From the NCBI RefSeq assembly GCF_000725885.1, contig NZ_JODR01000039.1, positions 1-41,216 on the forward strand: 41,216 bases of DNA, in the 5' to 3' direction. Shown in pieces: positions 15,688 through 24,359 of this stretch; positions within the stretch are counted from its first letter, which is position 1, and every line of letters starts with the position of its first letter. Source of the DNA: Streptomyces albus subsp. albus (lineage in GTDB: Bacteria; Actinomycetota; Actinomycetes; Streptomycetales; Streptomycetaceae). The position numbers were made by a program, and so were the translations under genes. Below the pieces are notes generated by a model, which was given only the letters and a program-made list of their open reading frames with translations, was not told the DNA's origin and made no database searches.

Positions 15688-17199
15688 GTGTCGGTACCGG
15701 GTGTGGGCTCCGAGGCCGCGGGCGACGGCGTGCTGGTGGTGGCGGGCGTCGGCGGCGGTCTCATGGACGTGGGCGTCGTCGTGGCCGGCCTGGGCGGGGT
15801 GTCCTGGAGCGGGATCCTCGCCGGAGCCTTCGACGGCGGCGCAGCCGCACCGCACGCCGGAGGTGTCGGGGTCGTCGAACTGGTCGGCCCCGTCGACCCG
15901 CAGGTCGTGCTGGGCCGCGTCCGGCTCACCGCCGGGGTGTCCGGACGGCTCCTGGTCCTGCTCGTGGGAGAGCTGCGCAAGGACCCCCGCAAGGGCGGAC
16001 TGCACATCGGGCTGGGAGCGCCCGGACAGGGCTCGGCGGCCGTCCGCTACAGCGGGCTGCCGTGGGAGTGGCTGACAGGAGAGCTGGCCGTCCGCCCGCA
16101 CGGCAGCACCACCGTGCTGCTGGACGTCGCCGCCGAGGCCGGAGCGTGGGAGGCGGTCCGTACGGGCGGGCTGCCGGAGGTGCCGGGAGTCGGCGTCTTC
16201 GGACGGGTGGTGCGGCAGGGGCGCGAGTCCAGATGGCGGCGGCTGCGGGGCGGTGCCGCCGCCGAACCCGTGGCACCCGCCTATCTCCTGGAGTGCGTGC
16301 GGCTGTGGCGGGCCGGGGGCCGGATATCGTTCGCCGAACTGCACGAGAGGGCCGCCACCGCCAGCGTCGGCGAGAATCCCGAGGCGGTCTTCGTGACACC
16401 GACGGCTCCGGTGACTTTGACGACGGCGCCCGGACCCGGCGTCCCCGGCGGGCAGCCGTCCCTGCGCGAGGCCACCGCCCTGCCCCCCGGTCCCGGCCCC
16501 CTCCCGCACCCGGGCTGGGAACAGCACTCCCGCGCCGACCAGCCTCCCTGGACGCCCCACAACGGGCACCCCGCCATGGGCGGTCCCGCCGCCGTGCCGG
16601 AGCCCGTGAACGGCGCGGTGCCCCCGCCGCAGGCGGCCACCCCTCCCCAGCCCAACACCGCCTATACCGACGGGGCGCAGAGCGCCGGTGCCGCGGAGGC
16701 GGACGCCGCACACGCCGCCGAGCCGGCCGCGCCCCCGCCGGCGGACCGGGAGCCGGCCGGCCGAAGCGGCCAGGACCCGCACGAGGCGATCATGGCCGCC
16801 GCCCGGGCAGGCCGTCACGACGAGGCAGAGGCCATCGCCCTCTCCTGGGAGAACGTCGCGGAACAGACGGAGGGTCCCGGTTCGGAGGGCGTGCTGCACT
16901 GGGTGGAGGTCCGTGCGGACCTGGCCCGGCTGGCCGGTGACGCGGCCCGCAGCTGCGAGCTGTGGATGTGGGTCGCCCGCGGCCGGCTGGAGCGTGGCGA
17001 GGCCGAGAACGCACCGGAGGTGGAGGGCGCGGTCGACCGTGCCCACCACCAGTGGCAGCGCCTCGACGACGAGGAGACGGCCCGCGATCTGGCGCCCGAA
17101 CTCGTCGTGCTGCGCCGCCGCGTACCGGGCCGCCAGCCCGGGGCGCTCCGCATCCTGGAGGAACGCGCGGAGCGCCTGCTGGGCGGCGTCGAGCAGTAG
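15688..17199 (+). CDS. Hypothetical protein: alpha/beta-like N-domain, Pro-rich linker, helical C-domain
   Basis: The 503-residue protein begins SVPGVGSEAAGDGVLVVAGVGGG. Residues 1-235 alternate strands and helices (VVELVGPVDPQVVLGRVRL, LLVLLVGELRKDP, YSGLPWEWLTGELA, TTVLLDVAAEA). Residues about 240-360 are Pro/Ala/Gly-rich and probably disordered. From about 365 onward a helical, TPR-like segment follows (EAIMAAARAGRHDEAEAIALSWENVAEQ, DLARLAGDAARSCELWMWVARG). I do not recognise a named family. The GTG at 15688 has six G residues five bases upstream; the frame stays open to 15424, so a longer N-terminus is possible. Confidence 0.65.
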   Translation: MSVPGVGSEAAGDGVLVVAGVGGGLMDVGVVVAGLGGVSWSGILAGAFDGGAAAPHAGGVGVVELVGPVDPQVVLGRVRLTAGVSGRLLVLLVGELRKDPRKGGLHIGLGAPGQGSAAVRYSGLPWEWLTGELAVRPHGSTTVLLDVAAEAGAWEAVRTGGLPEVPGVGVFGRVVRQGRESRWRRLRGGAAAEPVAPAYLLECVRLWRAGGRISFAELHERAATASVGENPEAVFVTPTAPVTLTTAPGPGVPGGQPSLREATALPPGPGPLPHPGWEQHSRADQPPWTPHNGHPAMGGPAAVPEPVNGAVPPPQAATPPQPNTAYTDGAQSAGAAEADAAHAAEPAAPPPADREPAGRSGQDPHEAIMAAARAGRHDEAEAIALSWENVAEQTEGPGSEGVLHWVEVRADLARLAGDAARSCELWMWVARGRLERGEAENAPEVEGAVDRAHHQWQRLDDEETARDLAPELVVLRRRVPGRQPGALRILEERAERLLGGVEQ

Positions 17200-17251
17200 C
17201 CCGACGGCATCCGGCCTCCACCCCGGCCGCCCACCGCTCCGGCGGCCCGGC

Positions 17252-17269
17252 CGGACCGCGGACGGTCCG
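17252..17269. terminator. Hairpin between convergent genes
   Basis: CGGACCG-CGGA-CGGTCCG, a seven-bp stem with a tetraloop, lies between the stops at 17199 (plus) and 17361 (minus). Confidence 0.5.
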
Positions 17270-17360
17270 CACGGACGCGCCCACGGGCTGGCGTCCCCGC
17301 TCCTGCGCCCCTGAGGGAGCGCCCGGGGCAACGTCCTGCCCGGCGGAGGCGGGGAGGGCT

Positions 17361-17876
17361 TCAGCCGTACGCAGGGGGGTCGGTGCCGGGGAAGTCGTCG
17401 ATGCCGGGTGGGCGGTGACTCCGGTAGCGGTGTTCGTCCTCCTCCCACAAGGCGGTGAAGAAGGGCCGCAGGACCTCGGGTTGCTCGTCACAGGGGCAGA
17501 CGAGGGCGTGCGGGAAGCGGCAGCGGACGCCCCCGGGCAGCCGCCGGGTGCCGAGGTTGACGGCTTTGCCGTCACCGGCGAGGGTCCAGCGGTGCCCCAA
17601 GGGGATGAGGTGCCAGGGGACGGCCGTGCCGGGTTCGAGGAGCACCCACCGGTCGTAGCCGGTCTCGTACCGGTCCTGGAGCGTTTCGCAGTGCCGGCAG
17701 CGCGGTTCGGCGGGCGGGGGCGGCGCGGCGGCGTACTCGTCCAGGGCCTGCCGGTTGGCGCAGCGGATCTCGGCGCCGGCCCAGCAGCGTGCGCACTGCG
17801 GCCCGAAGGGGATGTCGTGGTCGACGGTGGTGGGATCGGGACGTCGGCATGCGCGGCAGCGGAGGGGGTCGCCCAT
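17361..17876 (-). CDS. DUF6083-like zinc-ribbon protein
   Basis: The 171-residue protein has three CxxC knuckles near its N-terminus (CRAC, CARC, CRHC) and a fourth Cys cluster (CPC) later, with the segment YDRWVLLEPGTAVPWHLIP followed by AVNLG and CRFPHALVCP. This is the pattern I associate with actinobacterial DUF6083. The cysteines probably bind zinc; no function is known. The ATG at 17876 (MGDPLRCRAC) is preferred over upstream starts that add an Ala/Pro stretch. Confidence 0.7.
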   Translation of the reverse strand: MGDPLRCRACRRPDPTTVDHDIPFGPQCARCWAGAEIRCANRQALDEYAAAPPPPAEPRCRHCETLQDRYETGYDRWVLLEPGTAVPWHLIPLGHRWTLAGDGKAVNLGTRRLPGGVRCRFPHALVCPCDEQPEVLRPFFTALWEEDEHRYRSHRPPGIDDFPGTDPPAYG

Positions 17877-18183
17877 GGGGGCAGGGTGCGGCGCCGGTGT
17901 CGGTGCTGGCAGGGCGCGTGCCGGTCGCACCGGGAGCGTACGGCGGGCGCGGTGAGGCGGGTTGCGTACCGGTGAGGCGGAGCGGTGTTCCTGGTCCCGT
18001 TGATGCCGTCCCGCCGTGGGCCGGGGCTTCTTGGGCCGGCCGCACCGGCGTCACCGCCGGTTCACCCGGCGACGGGACGGGCCCCGGGAGATGGCGTCTT
18101 CCCCTCACGCGCGGCGGGGCCGGGGCATACGCTGGCGGCGTCAGGCACCGGACCGGTCGGGGCGTTGCGTGGGGGGTAGGGCA

Positions 18184-18981
18184 GTGGGGCTTGCGGAGTC
18201 CGTCGAGTCGATGGAGCAGCTCGCCGTGGTGTGGCGGCAGATGGTGCTGGACCGGGATGCCGGGGCGGATGTCCGGGACCTTCCCGGGATCGCCGTACGG
18301 TGGGCCGATTGCCGGTTCCCGTTCTGGAACTGCGTGACATTGACCGATGTGGGCGCGGGCGCGCAGCTCGTCGGGGAACGGCTGCGGCAGGCCGCCGGGA
18401 TCATGCGGGACAAGGAACGACCCGGTTTCCTGTGGGTGTTCGAGGGGCTCCTCGACGAGAGCGGACGCGCGGCCCTGGGGCCCGCGGCGGAACGAGCGGG
18501 GCTGCGGTACGCCTTCCCCGGCACGGGCATGGCCGGGGACCTGCTGCCGCTCCCGGAGCCGACACATCCCGAACTGACGTTCGTGCGTGCGACGAGCGAT
18601 GAACTGCTGCGCGCCTACGCGGACATCAACGCGCGCGCCTACGGCTTCGACCTGGAAGACGGCCGGGACGGGCTCCTCGGTTCGCGGTTGTGGAAGGAGC
18701 GGGTGCACGCCTACCTGGGCCTGCGCGACGGCACACCGGTGACGTGCGCCGCGACCGTGGAGGCCCAGGGCCGCCTCTTCGTCCTCCTCGTCGCCACGGA
18801 ACCGGGCGCGGAGCGCCGGGGCTACGGCGAGGCGGTGACCCGCAAAGCGCTCCACGAGGGCGGTCGCGCCACCGGCCTGGCCCGGGCCACCTTGCACGCG
18901 ACCGCCGCCGGAGCACCGGTGTACCCGCGCATCGGTTTCGTGCCGAACTCGCCGATGGGCTTTTTCACCCTGCGGAACTGA
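18184..18981 (+). CDS. GNAT family N-acetyltransferase
   Basis: The 265-residue protein has a C-terminal GNAT domain with acetyl-CoA motif A (LVATEPGAERRGYGEAVTRKAL; R-x-x-G-x-G/A) and the late ATLHATAAGAPVYPRIGF element. The N-terminal 130 residues form an extra domain that includes WADCRFPFWNCVTLTD, a layout seen in streptomycete two-domain GNAT proteins. The acceptor substrate is unknown. The GTG at 18184 has GGGGGG seven bases upstream. It is monocistronic or followed by the isomerase-like gene 71 bases later. Confidence 0.85.
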   Translation: MGLAESVESMEQLAVVWRQMVLDRDAGADVRDLPGIAVRWADCRFPFWNCVTLTDVGAGAQLVGERLRQAAGIMRDKERPGFLWVFEGLLDESGRAALGPAAERAGLRYAFPGTGMAGDLLPLPEPTHPELTFVRATSDELLRAYADINARAYGFDLEDGRDGLLGSRLWKERVHAYLGLRDGTPVTCAATVEAQGRLFVLLVATEPGAERRGYGEAVTRKALHEGGRATGLARATLHATAAGAPVYPRIGFVPNSPMGFFTLRN

Positions 18982-19052
18982 CCCGTACCGGCCCGGCCGT
19001 ACGGTACGGATATGCGGTGGCCCTCCGCCCGCCCGGTTGGCAGGCTGTACCG

Positions 19053-19911
19053 ATGAACTCCCGGCTCACCGACCCGCCGGGCCACTCCTGGCTCGGCGCC
19101 CCGATCGACGCTCGCCCCCTCTTCGCCCCCGAGCAGACCGCGCTGACGGCGACGCTGCGCGCTCTGGCACCAGCCGACTGGCGCAGGGAGGCGGTGCCCG
19201 GCTGGACCGTGCGCGATGTGGCCGCGCACCTGCTCGGCGACTTCTACGGGCGCCTCGCCCGCGACCGCGACGGCCACGACGAGGGCCCCGCCTTCGCCCC
19301 GGGCGAGACGCTGGAGGCGTTCATCCACCGCAGCAACCAGGAGTGGGTGGCGGCCTGCCGCCGCATCAGTCCGGCCGCACTCGTCGACACCCTGGAGCTG
19401 ATCGGCCCCCAGGTGGCCCGCTTCTTCGAGACGGCCGACCCCGCCGCCCCCCTCGCTCGGCGTGTCCTGGGCCGGCGCCGATCCGGCGCCGATGTGGCTG
19501 GACAGTGCTCGCGACCTGACCGAGTTCTGGACCCACCGTCAGCAGATCCGGCACGCCACCGGCCAGGGCACCGACCCCGATCCGCGGCTGCTGTCCGTGG
19601 TGCTGGACACCTTCATGCGGGCTCTGCCCCACACCCTGCGGGACATCGACGCACCTGCCGGTACGCAGGTGCGGGTACGGATCGACGGCCCGGCCGGCGG
19701 CGCGTGGACCGTCACCGCGGCCGGGGGCCGCTGGTCCCTGGCCGAGGCGGACGCCGGCCGCCCGGCCGCGACCGTCCGTCTCGACGCGGAGACCGCCTGG
19801 CGTCTGTGCACCCGGGGCATCCAGCCGGACACCGCACGGGCTCGTGCCCGTACCGACGGTGAGCGGTCGCTGGCCGACGCCGTCTGCCGGATCGTGTCCG
19901 TCATCCACTGA
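19053..19911 (+). pseudogene. Maleylpyruvate isomerase-family (mycothiol-dependent, DinB fold) protein, frameshifted
   Basis: The N-terminal part (WTVRDVAAHLLGDFYGRLARD) and the C-terminal part (MWLDSARDLTEFWTHRQQIRHATG onward) of one family member lie in different frames. Deleting one C from the six-C run at 19447-19452 joins them as DPAAPSLGVSWAGADP, which restores a continuous protein of about 285 residues. The His and Glu residues of the zinc site (AAHLLGD, EFWTHRQQ) are intact. Family members use mycothiol as cofactor; the substrate here is unknown. The ATG at 19053 follows CAGGCT by six bases and may be leaderless. Confidence 0.82.
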
Positions 19912-19967
19912 GCGGCCCGCGAAGGGCCCCGGGACGGTGGGTGAGGGGCTTCGCCGCCGCACCCGGT

Positions 19968-19997
19968 GCCGGCCCCCACACGGTTGCGGGGGCCGGC
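19968..19997. terminator. Perfect 10-bp hairpin between convergent genes
   Basis: GCCGGCCCCC (19968-19977) and GGGGGCCGGC (19988-19997) enclose a ten-base loop between the isomerase-like stop (19911) and the csnK stop (20017). It likely serves both transcripts. Confidence 0.75.
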
Positions 19998-20016
19998 CGG
20001 CGGCAGGGTGCGGCTC

Positions 20017-21147
20017 TCAGAGCGTGCCCGGCCCGCCCCCCGGTGCCGCCGCCGGGGCGGGCGTGCCGGCGCCCGCGGAGGGGCCGGCGTCGGGCTGCGG
20101 CTCGAAGTGGCGGCGGGCTCTCGCATGGGCGGCCACCGGGGCGCCCAGCGCGTCCAGGCCGAGCAGGGCGGCGCCCAGGACCGGGCGGGCCCGTACCACC
20201 CGGGGGACGGCGCGGGGTGCCCGTTCGGCGAGGAGGTCCACGATGCGGTCGTTCAGCAGCGGGTGCCCGGCGGCGAGGATGCCGCCGCCCAGCAGGACGG
20301 GCACCTGCGCGTCGAGCAGGTCGAGGCGGCGCAGCGCCACCACGGCCATGGTGACGACCTCTTCCGCCATGCGCGCCACGAGCGAGGCGGCGACGGGGTC
20401 GTCCTGGGCGGCCACGGTGAACAGCACCGGGGTCAGCTCCAGCCGCCGCGCGTAGGGGATCCGGCCCAGATGCATCGCCTCGATCAGGGCGTACATCGTC
20501 TCCAGCCCGAAGTGCGCGGGCAGCGCGGTGCGCAGCAGCGTCGGCTCGCCCCGGCCGTCCTCGGCGCGTGCCGCGTGCCAGAGCGCCTCGTCGGCCAGCC
20601 CGCCTCCGCCGCCCCAGTCGCCGGACAGCCGCCCGAGGGCGGGAAAGCGGGCGGTCCGGCCGTCGGGCAGCATGCCGACGCAGTTGATGCCCGCGCCGCA
20701 CACGACCGCGACGCCGCTCGGGGCTGCATCGCCTTCCTGCGCGGCGATTCCGGCGCGCAGCACGGCGAAGGTGTCGTTGTGCACGGTGACCTGGCCGCCC
20801 CAGCCGCGTTCGGTCAGGGCGGCGGCCAGTTGTTCCTCCTCGACGGGCAGGTCCGCGTTGGCCAGACAGGCCATCACCTGCCGTACCGGGGCGGCCGGGG
20901 CCTGGCCGCCGGCCGCGGCGCGGGCCCGGCCGACGGCTTCGGCCAGGACGTCGACGGCTGCCGGGACACCGGCGGCCGACGGGCGGAAGCCGCCGCCGCG
21001 TGCGGTGGCCAGCACCTCGCCGTCGGCGGTCAGCAGTGCCACGTCCGTCTTGCTGTTGCCCGCGTCGATGGCCAGGACGGCCGGGGCGTGCCCGGCGGCG
21101 GACGGGTGCGCCGCCGCGCCGCCGGACGGCTGTTCGCTCAGGCCCAC
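20017..21147 (-). CDS. csnK: BadF-type sugar kinase CsnK
   Basis: The 376-residue kinase has a phosphate-1 motif (LAIDAGNSKTDVALL), a second ATP motif (VCGAGINCVGM) and RLSGDWGGGGGLADEALW, typical of BadF-family amino-sugar kinases. As last gene of the csn operon it should phosphorylate glucosamine or its oligomers released after uptake. The GTG at 21147 overlaps the end of the GH4 gene by ten bases. The last 25 residues are a Pro/Ala/Gly tail without clear function. The gene order is that of the S. coelicolor csnR-K operon, which supports the name. Confidence 0.82.
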   Translation of the reverse strand: MGLSEQPSGGAAAHPSAAGHAPAVLAIDAGNSKTDVALLTADGEVLATARGGGFRPSAAGVPAAVDVLAEAVGRARAAAGGQAPAAPVRQVMACLANADLPVEEEQLAAALTERGWGGQVTVHNDTFAVLRAGIAAQEGDAAPSGVAVVCGAGINCVGMLPDGRTARFPALGRLSGDWGGGGGLADEALWHAARAEDGRGEPTLLRTALPAHFGLETMYALIEAMHLGRIPYARRLELTPVLFTVAAQDDPVAASLVARMAEEVVTMAVVALRRLDLLDAQVPVLLGGGILAAGHPLLNDRIVDLLAERAPRAVPRVVRARPVLGAALLGLDALGAPVAAHARARRHFEPQPDAGPSAGAGTPAPAAAPGGGPGTL

Positions 21148-22403
21148 GCCAGGTGCTCCTTGTTGTGCGCGAGGAGCTGGTCGGTCAGCTGCTCGGCGTA
21201 CTCGATCTGGCCGACGAGGGGGTGGGCGAGCAGCGCCTTGAAGACGCGGTCGCGCCCGCCGTGCAGCGCGGCCTGCAGGGCAAGGTCCTCGTAGGCGGTG
21301 ACGTGGGCGATCAGTCCGGTGAACTGGGGGTCGAGCGCGGGCACCGCCAGCGGGTGGGCACCGTTGCGGTCGATGCGGGCCTGGGTCTCGATCACCGCGT
21401 CGTCGGGGAGGAAGGGCAGGGTGCCGTCGTTGAAGGTGTTGACGGCCTGGTGGGCGCTTCCGCCCTCGCGCAGCAGGGAGGCGGCCAGGTCTACGGCGGC
21501 CTCGGAGTAGTAGGCGCCGCCGCGGCGGGCGAGCAGCTCGGGCTTGGTGTCCAGTGCCGGGTCGGCGTACATCTCCAGCAGCTGCTTCTCCAGTGCGGCG
21601 ACCTCGGCGGCCCGTGTGGGCTTCTCCCGCTGGTCGCGTACCACCGCGTCGTGCGTGTAGTAGTAGCGCAGGTAGTACGAGGGGACGACGCCGAGCCGGT
21701 CGACCAGGGTGCGCGGCAGCCGCAGGTCCTCGGCCACGGCGTCGCCGTGCTCGCTCAGCAGCCGGGGCAGCACGTCGGTGCCCTCGGGGCCGCCCAGGCG
21801 TACGCCCGTCTCCCAGGTGAGGTGGTTGAGCCCGACGTGGTCGAGGTGTACCTCGGCGGGGGTGACGTCCAGCAGCTTGGCGAACTTGCGCTGGAAGCCG
21901 ATGGCGACGTTGCACAGGCCGACGGCTTTGTGCCCGGCGGTCAGCAGGGCGCGGGTGACGATGCCGACCGGGTTGGTGAAGTCGATGATCCAGGCGTCCG
22001 GGTTGCTGCGCCGGACCCGTTCGGCGATGTCGAGGACGACCGGGACGGTGCGCAGCGCCTTGGCCAGGCCGCCGGCGCCGGTGGTCTCCTGGCCGACGCA
22101 GCCGCACTCCAGCGGCCAGGTCTCGTCCTGGTTGCGGGCCGCCTGGCCGCCCACGCGCAGCTGGAGCAGCACGGCGTCCGCGCCGTCCACGCCGGCGTCC
22201 AGGTCGGAGGTGGTGGTGACGGCGCCGGGGTGGCCCTGGCGGGCGAAGATCCGCCGGGCCAGGCCGCCGACGAGTTCCAGCCGGTCCGTGGCCGGGTCGA
22301 CGAGGACGAGTTCGTCGATGGGCAGCACGTCCCGCAGGCGTGCGAAGCCGTCGATGAGTTCGGGGGTGTAGGTCGAGCCTCCGCCGACCACTGCGAGCTT
22401 CAT
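21138..22403 (-). CDS. csnH: Family 4 glycoside hydrolase (6-phospho-beta-glucosidase type) CsnH
   Basis: The 421-residue protein starts with the NAD-binding VVGGGSTYTPELIDG. The metal and catalytic region includes GLCNVAIGFQRK and LDHVGLNHLTW, followed by the YYLRYYYTHD segment, all typical of GH4. GH4 enzymes cleave glycosides through NAD-dependent oxidation with a divalent metal, often on phosphorylated sugars. Here it probably splits glucosamine oligosaccharides or their phosphates. It is seven bases from csnG and overlaps csnK, so it is part of one transcript. Confidence 0.88.
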   Translation of the reverse strand: MKLAVVGGGSTYTPELIDGFARLRDVLPIDELVLVDPATDRLELVGGLARRIFARQGHPGAVTTTSDLDAGVDGADAVLLQLRVGGQAARNQDETWPLECGCVGQETTGAGGLAKALRTVPVVLDIAERVRRSNPDAWIIDFTNPVGIVTRALLTAGHKAVGLCNVAIGFQRKFAKLLDVTPAEVHLDHVGLNHLTWETGVRLGGPEGTDVLPRLLSEHGDAVAEDLRLPRTLVDRLGVVPSYYLRYYYTHDAVVRDQREKPTRAAEVAALEKQLLEMYADPALDTKPELLARRGGAYYSEAAVDLAASLLREGGSAHQAVNTFNDGTLPFLPDDAVIETQARIDRNGAHPLAVPALDPQFTGLIAHVTAYEDLALQAALHGGRDRVFKALLAHPLVGQIEYAEQLTDQLLAHNKEHLAWA

Positions 22404-22410
22404 GTGTCGT

Positions 22411-23349
22411 TCAGCCCTTTACTCCGGTGAGGGTGACGCCTTCGACGAAGGCTTTCTGTGCGAAGAAGAAGACGATGATGACCGGTGCCATGATCAACAA
22501 TGTGGCCGCCATCGTCAGGTTCCAGTCCACGCTGTGCGCGGACTTGAACGATTCGAGGCCGTAACTGAGCGTCCACGCGCCGGGGTTCTGCGCCGCGTAG
22601 ATCTGCGGGCCGAAGTAGTCGTTCCAGCAGTAGAAGAACTGGAAGAGGGCGACGGCGGCGATGCCCGGCTTGGCCATCGGCACGATGATCCGCAGCAGAG
22701 TGCGCAGTTCACCGCAGCCGTCCACCCGGGCCGACTCCATGTACTCCTTGGGGATCGTCAGCAGGAACTGGCGCAGCAGGAAGATGGAGTAGGCGTCACC
22801 GAACGCCATCGGGATGATCAGCGGCCACAGCGAGCCCGACAGATGGAACTGCTGCGCCCACACCAGGTACATCGGCATGACGATCACCTGCGGCGGCAGC
22901 ATCATCGTGGAGATGACCAGCAGCATCGCCGTCCGCCGCCCCCGGAAGCGGAACTTGGCCAGCGCGTAGGCCACCGGGATGGACGAGCACACCGTGAACA
23001 GCGTGCCCAGCAGCGCGTACATCAGCGAGTTGCGCCACCACTCCAGGAACCCGGGGGTGTGGAAGACCTTCGCGTAGTTCTCCCAGTGCCAGGAGGCGGG
23101 CCACAACTCGCCGCTCATGGCCTGGCTGTCGCTCATCACCGAGGTGAGGAAGACGAAGACGAACGGCAGGACGAACGCCAGGGCCAGGGCGAGGGCCACC
23201 GAGTGCACGGCGATCCAGTGCAGGACCCGGGTGCGCCGGGCTCTGCGGCCGGCCGCGGGGGAGTTGTGGGAGGCTCTGCGGGCGGCGCCGCCCACCGGCC
23301 GGGCGCCGGGCGACGGCAGGGTCGCCGTCGAGGTCGTCGGGGTCGTCAT
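22411..23349 (-). CDS. csnG: Carbohydrate ABC transporter permease CsnG
   Basis: The 312-residue protein has six transmembrane helices and the permease EAA-type loop (MESARVDGCGELRTLLRIIVPMAKPG), which contacts the ATPase. It belongs to the MalG-like CUT1 permeases. With CsnF it forms the channel for the sugar delivered by CsnE. No ATPase gene is present in the operon; in Streptomyces such transporters share the MsiK ATPase. The start lies three bases after the csnF stop. Confidence 0.88.
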   Translation of the reverse strand: MTTPTTSTATLPSPGARPVGGAARRASHNSPAAGRRARRTRVLHWIAVHSVALALALAFVLPFVFVFLTSVMSDSQAMSGELWPASWHWENYAKVFHTPGFLEWWRNSLMYALLGTLFTVCSSIPVAYALAKFRFRGRRTAMLLVISTMMLPPQVIVMPMYLVWAQQFHLSGSLWPLIIPMAFGDAYSIFLLRQFLLTIPKEYMESARVDGCGELRTLLRIIVPMAKPGIAAVALFQFFYCWNDYFGPQIYAAQNPGAWTLSYGLESFKSAHSVDWNLTMAATLLIMAPVIIVFFFAQKAFVEGVTLTGVKG

Positions 23350-23352
23350 CGG

Positions 23353-24348
23353 TCAGTCCTCCGCCGACAGCAGGCCGCTCTTGCGGCGCATGAGCAGGAT
23401 GGTGACGGCCATCGCTATCGCGAACAGCACGAGGGAGAGCACGCACGCCGCACCGGTGTTGAAGTTCTGGAAGCCCAGCTGGTAGACGAGCTGCGGCACG
23501 GTGATCGTCGAGTGGTCGGGGTAGCCGGGCTGGATGACCGTGCCCGGGCCGATGGTGACGCCGGAGGCGAGCTTGCCGGCCACCAGTGCCTGTGTGTAGT
23601 ACTGCATCGTCTGCACCACGCCGGTCACCACCGCGAACATCACGATCGGCGTGATGTTCGGCCAGGTGACGTAGCGGAACCTGGCCCAGGGCCCGGCGCC
23701 GTCCAGTTCGGCCGCCTCGTACTGCTCCTTGGGCACGTCCAGCAGGGCGGCCATGAAGATGACCATCAGGTCCCCGATGCCCCACAGCGACAGCATCACC
23801 AGTGACGGCTTGGACCAGGCGGGGTCGTTGAACCAGTTCGGACCGTCGATACCGATCGCGGCCAGCACCTCGTTGACCGGGCCGGTCGCCGGGTTGAGCA
23901 GGAAGACGAACGCCACGGTGGCCGCCACCGGCGGTGCCAGATAGGGGACGTAGAAGGCGGTGCGGAAGAAGCCGACGCCGCTTTTCAGCTTGGTCACCAG
24001 CAGCCCGATGCCGATGCCGAAGACCACCCGCAGCGCCACCATCACCACGACGAGCCACAGTGTGTTCCACAGCGCCGGCCCGAAGAGCGGCATCTGCGTG
24101 AACACGTACGACCAGTTCCGCAGCCCCACGAACTCGGGCTCCTTGATCTGGTTGTAGTGCATGAAGGAGAAGTAGACGGTCGCGATCAGCGGGTAGCCGA
24201 AGAAGACCGAGAACCCCACGAGCCAGGGCGACAGGAAGCCGAGGGTGCGCAGCCTGTCCCGCGTCTTCTTGCGGCGCAGCAGCGCGTCCCCGCCGCGCGG
24301 GGTCCGGTCGCCGGTGCGGGCACCGGCGCCTGAGAGGGAGAGTGCCAT
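23353..24348 (-). CDS. csnF: Sugar ABC transporter permease CsnF
   Basis: The 331-residue MalF-like permease has about six transmembrane helices and the EAA loop (EQYEAAELDGAGPWARFRYVTWP). The hydrophilic N-terminus of 40 residues includes a basic stretch (LLRRKKTRDRLR) before the first helix, giving a cytoplasmic N-terminus. It pairs with CsnG. The start is 11 bases downstream of the csnE stop, consistent with one transcript. Confidence 0.88.
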   Translation of the reverse strand: MALSLSGAGARTGDRTPRGGDALLRRKKTRDRLRTLGFLSPWLVGFSVFFGYPLIATVYFSFMHYNQIKEPEFVGLRNWSYVFTQMPLFGPALWNTLWLVVVMVALRVVFGIGIGLLVTKLKSGVGFFRTAFYVPYLAPPVAATVAFVFLLNPATGPVNEVLAAIGIDGPNWFNDPAWSKPSLVMLSLWGIGDLMVIFMAALLDVPKEQYEAAELDGAGPWARFRYVTWPNITPIVMFAVVTGVVQTMQYYTQALVAGKLASGVTIGPGTVIQPGYPDHSTITVPQLVYQLGFQNFNTGAACVLSLVLFAIAMAVTILLMRRKSGLLSAED

Positions 24349-24359
24349 GGCCGGGGCTC

